The translations under genes and the position numbers were made by a program. Below are positions 58,161-64,000 of a stretch of 64,000 nucleotides of DNA, in pieces. Location: positions 1 to 64,000 of the forward strand of contig NZ_BSSA01000019.1 in NCBI RefSeq assembly GCF_030268885.1, given 5' to 3'. The stretch comes from Kitasatospora phosalacinea (GTDB lineage Bacteria > Actinomycetota > Actinomycetes > Streptomycetales > Streptomycetaceae). Numbering within the stretch: the stretch's first letter is position 1; the number at the start of each line of letters is the position of its first letter. The notes under the pieces were generated by a model. That model made no database searches, was not told where the DNA came from, and saw only the letters and a list, made by a program, of their open reading frames with translations.

Positions 58161-59723
58161 ATGTCTGGATACGACTCCTCCGCCCGCCCGCCCCAACGGG
58201 TCGGCGTGGTCGCCGAGTCCACGCCCGGGGAGACCCGGGTCGCGGCGACCCCGGCCACCGTGCGCGGCCTGCTGGCCCTCGGCTACGACGTGGTCGTCGA
58301 ACCCGGCGCCGGTGCGGCCTCCGGGTTCGACGACGCGGCGTACGCGGCGGCGGGCGCCGCCGTCGGGGACGCCTGGGCGGCCGACGTGGTGCTGAAGGTG
58401 AACGCGCCGTCGGACGCCGAGGTGGAGCGGCTGCGCACCGGCGCCGTCCTGGTGGGGCTGCTGGCGCCCGCGCAGCACCCGGAGCTGCTGGCGGCGCTGG
58501 CGGAGCGCGGGGTGACGGCGCTGTCGTTGGACGCGGTGCCGCGGATCTCCCGGGCGCAGTCGATGGACGTGCTCAGTTCGATGGCCAACATCGCCGGGTA
58601 CCGGGCCGTCATCGAGGCCGCGCACGCCTTCGGCCGGTTCTTCACCGGGCAGGTCACCGCGGCGGGCAAGGTCCCGCCCGCCAAGGTGCTGGTGGCGGGC
58701 GCGGGCGTGGCCGGGCTGGCCGCGATCGGCGCCGCCTCCAGCCTGGGCGCGATCGTCCGGGCCACCGACCCGCGGCCCGAAGTGGCCGACCAGGTCAAGT
58801 CGTTGGGCGGCGAGTACCTGGCCGTGGAGGTCGCCCAGGAGGCGAGCACCGACGGGTACGCGAAGGCCACCTCGGCGGACTACGACCGGGCCGCCGCCGA
58901 GCTGTACCGGGCCCAGGCCGCGGACGTGGACATCGTGATCACCACCGCGCTGATCCCCGGCCGCCCCGCGCCGAAGCTGCTCACCGCCGAGGACGTGGCG
59001 GCGATGAAGCCGGGCAGCGTGGTCGTCGACATGGCGGCCGCCCAGGGCGGCAACGTGGCCGGGACGGTGCCCGGCCGGACGGTGGTCACCGAGAACGGGG
59101 TGACCCTGATCGGCTACACCGACCTGGCGTCCCGGCTGCCCGCGCAGGCCTCGCAGCTGTTCGGCACCAACCTGGTGAACCTGCTGAAGCTGCTGACGCC
59201 CGGCAAGGACGGGCGGTTGGCGATCGACTTCGAGGACGTGGTGCAGCGCGCCGTGACGGTCGTCCGGGACGGGGAGACCACCTGGCCGCCCCCGCCGGTC
59301 GCCGTCTCCGCGGCGCCCGCCGCGGCCGCGTCCGCCGCTCCCCCGGCCGCCCCGGCCGCCGCCGCGACCCCGCGGGCGACGCCCGCCGTCCGGTTCGGCC
59401 TGATCGGCGCCGGGATGCTCGCGCTGTTCCTGCTGGTCGCCTTCGCCCCGGCCCAACTGGCGGAGAACTTCACGGTGTTCGCGCTCTCCGTGGTGATCGG
59501 CTACTACGTGATCGGCAAGGTCCACCACGCCCTGCACACGCCGCTGATGTCGGTGACCAACGCGATCTCCGGCATCGTCGTGATCGGCGCGCTGCTGCAG
59601 ATCGGGCACGAGAGCACCCTGGTCACCGTGCTGTCCTTCGTGGCGATCCTGCTGACCAGCGTGAACGTCTTCGGCGGCTTCGCCGTCACCCGCCGCATGC
59701 TGAGCATGTTCTCGAAAGGCTGA
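58161..59723 (+). CDS. pntA: NAD(P) transhydrogenase subunit alpha
   Basis: Codes for 520 residues, the full-length (E. coli-like) alpha subunit. Residues 1-380 are the NAD(H)-binding domain I (RVGVVAESTPGETRVAATP, KVLVAGAGVAGLAAIGAASSLGA, DMAAAQGGN). An Ala/Pro linker (about 390-425) leads to four membrane helices (FGLIGAGMLALFLLVAFAP onward). With PntB it couples hydride transfer between NADH and NADP+ to the proton gradient. The PntB gene follows after six bases. MEP and P450 enzymes use NADPH, but no direct link is shown. Confidence 0.95.
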   Translation: MSGYDSSARPPQRVGVVAESTPGETRVAATPATVRGLLALGYDVVVEPGAGAASGFDDAAYAAAGAAVGDAWAADVVLKVNAPSDAEVERLRTGAVLVGLLAPAQHPELLAALAERGVTALSLDAVPRISRAQSMDVLSSMANIAGYRAVIEAAHAFGRFFTGQVTAAGKVPPAKVLVAGAGVAGLAAIGAASSLGAIVRATDPRPEVADQVKSLGGEYLAVEVAQEASTDGYAKATSADYDRAAAELYRAQAADVDIVITTALIPGRPAPKLLTAEDVAAMKPGSVVVDMAAAQGGNVAGTVPGRTVVTENGVTLIGYTDLASRLPAQASQLFGTNLVNLLKLLTPGKDGRLAIDFEDVVQRAVTVVRDGETTWPPPPVAVSAAPAAAASAAPPAAPAAAATPRATPAVRFGLIGAGMLALFLLVAFAPAQLAENFTVFALSVVIGYYVIGKVHHALHTPLMSVTNAISGIVVIGALLQIGHESTLVTVLSFVAILLTSVNVFGGFAVTRRMLSMFSKG

Positions 59724-59729
59724 GCCGAG

Positions 59730-61169
59730 ATGACCTCCCTCACCGCCGCGCACGCCGCGGACCTGGTCGCCGCCCTGCTGTTCGTCCTCAGCCTGGCCGG
59801 CCTCTCCCAGCACCGCACCTCCCGGGCCGGGGTGGTCTACGGCATCGCCGGGATGGCCCTCGCCCTGACCGCCACCGTCGTGGTCGCCTCCCGCTCGATC
59901 AGTGCGGGCGCCGTCGCACTGATCCTGCTGGCCATGGCGCTGGGCGCCGCGATCGGCCTGTGGCGGGCCCGCCGGGTCGAGATGACCGAGATGCCGGAGC
60001 TGATCGCCGTCCTGCACAGCTTCGTCGGCCTGGCCGCCGTGCTGGTCGGCTGGAACAGCTACCTGGAGGTGGAGCGGCACGGCGACGCGCAGACCGCGAT
60101 CGCCGCCGACCTGCTGTCCATCCACCACGCCGAGGTGTTCATCGGCGTCTTCATCGGCGCCGTCACCTTCACCGGCTCGGTGGTCGCCTACCTGAAGCTC
60201 TCCGCCAGGATCGCCTCGCGCCCGCTGGTGCTGCCCGGCAAGAACGCCCTCAACCTGGGCGCGCTCGGCGCCTTCGTCGCGCTCACCGCCTGGTTCACCG
60301 CCTCGCCCTCCCTCGGCCTGATGGTCGCCGTCACGGTGCTGGCGCTGCTGCTGGGCTGGCACCTGGTCGCCTCGATCGGCGGCGGCGACATGCCGGTCGT
60401 GGTCTCGATGCTCAACAGCTACTCGGGCTGGGCGGCGGCGGCCGCGGGCTTCCTGCTCGACAACGACCTGCTGATCGTCACCGGCGCGCTGGTCGGCTCC
60501 TCCGGCGCCTACCTGTCGTACATCATGTGCCGGGCGATGAACCGCTCGTTCCTCTCCGTCATCGCCGGGGGCTTCGGCATCGAGGCCGCGGCGGGCGGGG
60601 ACGCCGAGCAGGGCGAGCACCACGAGATCGCCGCCCGGGAGGCCGCCGAACTCCTCGCCGCCGCCGAGTCGGTGATCATCACCCCCGGCTACGGGATGGC
60701 CGTCGCCCAGGCCCAGCACCCCGTCGCCGACCTGACCCGCCGCCTGCGCGAACGCGGCGTCGAGGTCCGCTTCGGCGTCCACCCGGTGGCGGGCCGGCTG
60801 CCCGGCCACATGAACGTGCTGCTCGCCGAGGCGAAGGTCCCCTACGACGTCGTCCTGGAGATGGACGAGATCAACGAGGACTTCGCCGACACCTCCGTCG
60901 TCCTGGTCATCGGCGCCAACGACACCGTCAACCCGGCCGCCCTCGACGACCCGGCCAGCCCGATCGCCGGGATGCCCGTCCTCAGGGTCTGGGAGGCCGA
61001 GCGGGTCGTCGTCTTCAAGCGCTCGATGGCCTCCGGCTACGCGGGCGTGCAGAACCCGCTGTTCTTCCGCGAGAACACCAGCATGCTGTTCGGCGACGCC
61101 AAGCAGAGCGTCGACCAGATCCTGCAGTCCCTGGACGCCGCCGACCCGGCCCTCACCGGCCGGCCCTGA
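59730..61169 (+). CDS. pntB: NAD(P) transhydrogenase subunit beta
   Basis: Codes for 479 residues. Eight or nine membrane helices (about 1-270, with ELIAVLHSFVGLAAVLVGWN and SMLNSYSGWAAAAAGF) are followed by the NADP(H)-binding domain III (ESVIITPGYGMAVAQAQHPV, VLVIGANDTVNPAAL, VVVFKRSMASGYAGVQNPLFF). Its last 17 bases overlap the end of the convergent STAS gene. Confidence 0.96.
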   Translation: MTSLTAAHAADLVAALLFVLSLAGLSQHRTSRAGVVYGIAGMALALTATVVVASRSISAGAVALILLAMALGAAIGLWRARRVEMTEMPELIAVLHSFVGLAAVLVGWNSYLEVERHGDAQTAIAADLLSIHHAEVFIGVFIGAVTFTGSVVAYLKLSARIASRPLVLPGKNALNLGALGAFVALTAWFTASPSLGLMVAVTVLALLLGWHLVASIGGGDMPVVVSMLNSYSGWAAAAAGFLLDNDLLIVTGALVGSSGAYLSYIMCRAMNRSFLSVIAGGFGIEAAAGGDAEQGEHHEIAAREAAELLAAAESVIITPGYGMAVAQAQHPVADLTRRLRERGVEVRFGVHPVAGRLPGHMNVLLAEAKVPYDVVLEMDEINEDFADTSVVLVIGANDTVNPAALDDPASPIAGMPVLRVWEAERVVVFKRSMASGYAGVQNPLFFRENTSMLFGDAKQSVDQILQSLDAADPALTGRP

Positions 61170-61527
61170 CCGCGCGGGGGCGGGCGGCGCGGGGGCGGGG
61201 GGCACCGGACCGGTCGGCGCGGGGGCGGGGCCCGCCGGGGCGTTCCAGCCCGGCGAGGTCCAGCCCGGTCAGCTCCAGCAGCCGGGCCACCGGTCGGCCC
61301 GCGCCGCGCAGCACCAGCCGGGCGCCCGTCCGGTCGGCCAGCTCGCCGGCCGCCAGCAGGACGCGCAGGCCCGCACAGTCCATGAACGTCACCTCCGAGA
61401 GGTCCAGCACCACCTCCCGGTGCTCGGCCAGGGCGCGGGTCAGTTCGCGGTGCGTCCGGGGGGCGGTGTCGGCGTCGACCTCGCCGCGGACGCGCACCGG
61501 GAAGGGGCTCTCCACTCGGTCCGCCAT
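61153..61527 (-). CDS. STAS-domain protein (anti-sigma factor antagonist-like)
   Basis: Codes for 124 residues. A STAS fold covers residues 8-100 (VRGEVDADTAPRTHRELTRAL, VVLDLSEVTFMDCAGLRVLLAA), followed by a basic Arg/Pro tail. In SpoIIAA-type antagonists a Ser after the Asp is phosphorylated; here the motif is MDCAG, with Cys in that place, so normal phospho-switching is unlikely. Partners are not adjacent. Confidence 0.88.
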   Translation of the reverse strand: MADRVESPFPVRVRGEVDADTAPRTHRELTRALAEHREVVLDLSEVTFMDCAGLRVLLAAGELADRTGARLVLRGAGRPVARLLELTGLDLAGLERPGGPRPRADRSGAPRPRAARPRAVRAGR

Positions 61528-61593
61528 GGGCTTGCCCGCCGTTCTGGATCGGCCCGCCCGTGCCGGGGGCGGGCCTGGGTTGCCGGGGTGCCG

Positions 61594-61625
61594 GGCCGCG
61601 CCGTGCCCGCGGGTACGGCGCGGCC
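61594..61625 (-). terminator. Terminator after hsp20
   Basis: GGCCGCGCCGT (61594-61604) pairs perfectly with ACGGCGCGGCC (61615-61625), 24 bases past the hsp20 stop. Confidence 0.7.
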
Positions 61626-61648
61626 GGGCCTGGTCCAGCCGGGCCCGG

Positions 61649-62083
61649 TCAGGCCTGGAGCTGGTGGCGGGTGCCGCTGTGCGCGACCGCCACTTTGCGG
61701 GGCCGGGCCTTCTCGGCGACCGGGATGCGCAGCGTCAGCACGCCCTCGTCGTACTCGGCGGTGATGCCGTCCGGGTCGAGGGTGTCGGCGAGCACGACCT
61801 GCCGGGAGAAGACGCCCAGCGGCCGCTCGGACAGCTCCCACTGCACGTCCTCGCCCTGGTGGCGCGGGCGGCGCTCGGCCTTGACGGTCAGGACGTTCCG
61901 CTCGACGTCGATGTCGATCGCCTCCGGGTCCACCCCCGGCAGGTCGAAGCAGATCACGTACTCGTCGCCGGCCCGGTACGCGTCGAGCGGCATCGGGGTC
62001 GGGCGCGACCAGGTGCCGGTCGTTCCCAGGAACTGCTGGGTCAGCCGGTCGAGTTCGCGGAACGGGTCGGTGCGCAGCAGCAT
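61649..62083 (-). CDS. Small heat-shock protein, Hsp20/HSP18 family
   Basis: Codes for 144 residues with an alpha-crystallin domain (about 40-130): YVICFDLPGVDPEAIDIDVERNVLTVKAER, then VFSRQVVLADTLDPDGITAEYDEGVLTLRIPVAEKARPRKV. The N-terminus MLLRTDPFRELDRLTQQFLG is as in Streptomyces HSP18. It holds unfolding proteins during heat stress. It is divergent from its probable repressor at 62195, with the RheA-type operator between them. AGGAGG stands seven bases before the start. Confidence 0.96.
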   Translation of the reverse strand: MLLRTDPFRELDRLTQQFLGTTGTWSRPTPMPLDAYRAGDEYVICFDLPGVDPEAIDIDVERNVLTVKAERRPRHQGEDVQWELSERPLGVFSRQVVLADTLDPDGITAEYDEGVLTLRIPVAEKARPRKVAVAHSGTRHQLQA

Positions 62084-62146
62084 CGCGAAACACCTCCTGT
62101 GGGATCAAAGGGTGCCGGTGCACATCACCTGGATCCGTTCTAACAC

Positions 62147-62163
62147 GTCATCCGATGGATGAC
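62147..62163. promoter_or_regulatory. RheA-type heat-shock operator
   Basis: GTCATC-N5-GATGAC is the core of the inverted repeat TGTCATC-N5-GATGACA described as the RheA binding site in front of hsp18 in Streptomyces albus; only one outer base differs. It lies between the divergent hsp20 and repressor genes. Confidence 0.8.
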
Positions 62164-62194
62164 AAAGCAGGTGCGTCGTCGTTAGGGTGACAGT

Positions 62195-62887
62195 ATGAGT
62201 CGCAAGCCGCACCCCGTTCCCGCCGTTCCCGAGCGGCCCGCCGCACCGGTGCCGCTGCTCGCCGCCGTCGCGGCCCTGACCACCATCGACGACGCCGTCC
62301 GCACCGCCCAGCGGCCCGGTGCGGGGGCACCGACCGGCGAGCCGCCCGACCCCGCCCCCGGCCCCGAACCGGCCCTCGCCGCCCTGGTCCTGCTGCGCGA
62401 GCTGCGGGCCCAGCTCGCCGGGTGGGAGGCCGGCCTGGTGGAGGACGCCCGCGCCGCCGGGGCCACCTGGGCCGACCTGGCGCACCCGATGGGCGTCGCC
62501 AGCCGCCAGGCCGCCGAGAACCGCTACCTGCGCCTGCGCCGCGGCGGGGCCGCCCCCGCCGCGGAGACCGGTGCGGGACGGGTCAAGGCCGTCCGCGACC
62601 ACCGGGCCGCCGAGCGCGCCGTCACCGCGTGGGCCCGCGACCACGCCGCCGAACTGCGCGTCCTGGCCGCCCAGCTCACCGCGGCCGGGCTCGGCCCCGA
62701 GGCCCGCCCCGCCCAGCAGACCCTCACCGCCGCGCTCGGCACCGCCGACGCCGCCGACCTGCTCGCCCCCCTCCACGACATGCGCCCCCACCTCGATGAC
62801 GACCACGACCACCTCGCCTCGCGCCTCGACGCCCTCTCCGACCGCACCGAACGGCTCCGCGACGCCAGCAACCGGCGCCGCGCCTGA
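62195..62887 (+). CDS. HSP18 transcriptional regulator (RheA-like)
   Basis: Codes for 230 residues. Helical throughout, with ALVLLRELRAQLAGWEAGLVEDARAAGATWADLAHPMGVASRQAAENRYLRL, an HTH-like pattern, as in the Streptomyces repressors of hsp18. RheA is known to lose DNA binding when heated and so acts as a thermosensor. Position and operator support the call. Note the high-GC3 coding-like sequence just after the stop, in another frame (see 62796). Confidence 0.82.
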   Translation: MSRKPHPVPAVPERPAAPVPLLAAVAALTTIDDAVRTAQRPGAGAPTGEPPDPAPGPEPALAALVLLRELRAQLAGWEAGLVEDARAAGATWADLAHPMGVASRQAAENRYLRLRRGGAAPAAETGAGRVKAVRDHRAAERAVTAWARDHAAELRVLAAQLTAAGLGPEARPAQQTLTAALGTADAADLLAPLHDMRPHLDDDHDHLASRLDALSDRTERLRDASNRRRA

Positions 62888-63137
62888 CCGCACCGCGACG
62901 GCCCCGACGGCCGATCCGCCCGAGGCCCGCTGGGAGCACCTGCTGCACCGGCTGGACCTGACGCGGGCCCGGCTGCGCTCCGACACGGCGGCCGCCCTGA
63001 CCGCGCTGGACGCCCGCCTCGCCCGGCTCGACGCCCTGCGCGGGCAGGTGGCCCGGGGCCACGACCCATCCGGGGTGGGCCCAGCCCCACCCGGCCGTAC
63101 GGGCAGGCCCATGTCGGCCCGGCCGCCCGCTCCGTAG
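62796..63137 (+). CDS. Possible small helical protein or frame-shifted tail of the RheA-like gene
   Basis: After the RheA-like stop (62887), the frame of this ORF has almost exclusively G or C in third positions and encodes EARWEHLLHRLDLTRARL then RSDTAAALTALDARLARLDAL, a heptad-rich helix. The only ATG, at 62796, lies inside the upstream gene and gives a low-complexity Thr/Ser/Pro start; no good ribosome site is seen. It may be an overlapping gene, or the tail of the regulator detached by a frameshift. The frame runs on through the regulatory element at 63074, so the last 25 residues may not be real coding sequence. Confidence 0.4.
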   Translation: MTTTTTSPRASTPSPTAPNGSATPATGAAPDRTATAPTADPPEARWEHLLHRLDLTRARLRSDTAAALTALDARLARLDALRGQVARGHDPSGVGPAPPGRTGRPMSARPPAP

Positions 63138-63143
63138 GGTCGA
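63074..63143 (+). promoter_or_regulatory. 70-bp upstream element, copy 2 (partner at 2883-2952)
   Basis: Aligns without gaps to 2883-2952 (63 of 70 bases identical). It ends about 54 bases before the GTG of the sensor kinase gene. The GGTGGG/CCCACC inverted repeat, the CGTACGGGCAGGCCCATG core and the TAGGGT hexamer are all kept. Confidence 0.65.
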
Positions 63144-63196
63144 GTGGCACCGTCCGCCGGGGCGGTGCCACTCGACGCGGTGGGAGGGGACGGGAA

Positions 63197-64000
63197 GTGG
63201 GCGGGGTCTCGTGGGGCGGGCCGGTGCGGTGGGCGGCCGCGGTCGGGGTCGGGCTGTGGCGCTCGGCCGTGCTGGTGGCGTCGACCTGCCTGCTGGCGGT
63301 GGTCGCGGTGCCGGTGGGGTGGGCGGGGTCCGCGCTGGCCTACTCGTGGTCGGCGGGGACGACGGCGGCGCTGCCGCTGCGGGCGCTGGCGGTGTTCGGG
63401 GAGACCCTGCTGGTGGCGCTCTGGGTGGGGGTGGCGGTGTGGACGGTGCACCCGTTCACCAGCCGGCCGCTGGCGGGGGCGGCCCGCCGGTGCGCGGCGC
63501 GCTGGCTGGGCCTGGAGCTGGCGGTGGAGTACCGGCGGGCCCGGCCGGTGACCCGGATGGCCACGGGGTTCTGGTGGGACGGGCAGGAGTACCACCGCTC
63601 CGAGCGGGAGGCCCGCCGCCGGGCCGCGGTGCACGCCCGGTTCCACGACCCGCAGCTGCACGGGGACGGGGTGTGGATGCTGGCCGCCGCCGTCACGGTG
63701 CTGCCGGTGGCCGCGCTGCCGCTGCTGGGGCTGGGGTTCGGCGCGGCGCTGCTGCCCGGCCGCCCCGCCGCCGGGGCGGCGCTGGTGCTGGCGGGCCTGG
63801 CCGCGGCGCCGTTCGCCTGGCGGGTGCTGGGGCCGGTGGGGCGCCGCCTGCTGGGGCCGGTGGCCTCCACCCGGCTGGGGTGGCGGGTGGCCGAACTGGA
63901 GGGCATCCGGGCCGACCTGACGCAGACCCAGGCCGCCGAACTGGAGCGGATCGAGCGCGGGCTGCACGACGGCGCGCAGGCCCGGCTGGTCGCGCTGGGC
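63197..64000 (+). CDS. Sensor histidine kinase (HisKA_3 type), 5' part
   Basis: The visible 268 codons begin with GTG after GGGAGGGGA. Two pairs of membrane helices (about 10-95 and 155-215) surround a basic cytoplasmic loop (RRARPVTRMATGFWWDGQEYHRSEREARRR), and the window ends in the dimerisation helix ELERIERGLHDGAQARLVALG with the phospho-His. A response regulator would be expected beyond the window. Its upstream element matches that of the membrane protein at 2992, so both may be targets of this two-component system. Confidence 0.9.
   Translation, partial: MGGVSWGGPVRWAAAVGVGLWRSAVLVASTCLLAVVAVPVGWAGSALAYSWSAGTTAALPLRALAVFGETLLVALWVGVAVWTVHPFTSRPLAGAARRCAARWLGLELAVEYRRARPVTRMATGFWWDGQEYHRSEREARRRAAVHARFHDPQLHGDGVWMLAAAVTVLPVAALPLLGLGFGAALLPGRPAAGAALVLAGLAAAPFAWRVLGPVGRRLLGPVASTRLGWRVAELEGIRADLTQTQAAELERIERGLHDGAQARLVALG

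Noticed and set aside
58016..62143. A 1375-codon plus-strand open frame
   Set aside because: Shadow of pntA and pntB, which are recognisable on the same strand in another frame.
1..64000. CRISPR arrays, rRNA genes, replication origins
   Set aside because: No spaced repeat array, rRNA-like sequence or DnaA-box cluster was seen.

Overview
The window is actinomycete DNA with very high GC, GC-rich third codon positions, many GTG starts and many ATGA/GTGA stop-start overlaps. HtpG, an HSP18/RheA-type heat-shock pair, an LppU-like protein, IclR/LacI sugar regulators and a DUF3311+MctP pair all fit Streptomycetaceae (Streptomyces or Kitasatospora); the species cannot be told from the sequence.

Layout. 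0-7.3 kb: the start of a sugar-binding lipoprotein gene with a LacI-type operator, htpG, a small membrane protein, RNase HI, an MFS exporter divergent from an XRE-type regulator, and a cold-shock-domain protein. 7.4-11.6 kb: a terpenoid locus with a promoter, a 26-codon leader ORF, a C-rich leader, a single ORF joining a class I terpene synthase to a cytochrome P450, and a translationally coupled GGPP-type prenyl synthase. 11.7-17.8 kb: a dipeptide/nickel-type ABC importer with an IclR regulator. 19.0-24.3 kb: a tightly coupled ispH-dxs-ispG-ferredoxin-ispE operon. 24.4-30 kb: a flavin monooxygenase, two more P450s and an MFS exporter. The promoter of the terpene synthase leader and that of the ispH operon are gapless relatives (58 of 73 bases, same inverted repeat, -35, 18-bp spacer and -10). 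I infer that precursor supply and cyclisation are co-regulated and that 7.4-30 kb is one terpenoid gene cluster with an importer embedded in it.

30-34 kb is a patchy stretch: a small HTH protein, a patatin-like lipase, a degraded IS5-type transposase, an LppU-like protein, two tRNA genes and unknown proteins. 34.1-42.8 kb is a fructan-use operon read leftward: LacI repressor, binding protein, two permeases, two GH32-type fructosidases and a PfkB sugar kinase. 42.8-46.2 kb is an ABC-2 exporter, one permease of which carries an extracytoplasmic beta-rich insert. 46-54.6 kb holds a DHFR-like reductase, a two-component system, a monocarboxylate symporter pair, a branched-chain aminotransferase and a UDP-galactopyranose-mutase-like flavoprotein. 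54.7-57.9 kb is a recent tandem duplication of a polytopic membrane protein, upstream region included. 58.1-61.2 kb is pntAB transhydrogenase behind a Rex-like operator. 61.2-64 kb has a STAS protein, Hsp20 and its RheA-like repressor with an operator between them, and the start of a sensor kinase whose upstream region repeats, at 63 of 70 bases, the one in front of the small membrane protein at 3 kb.
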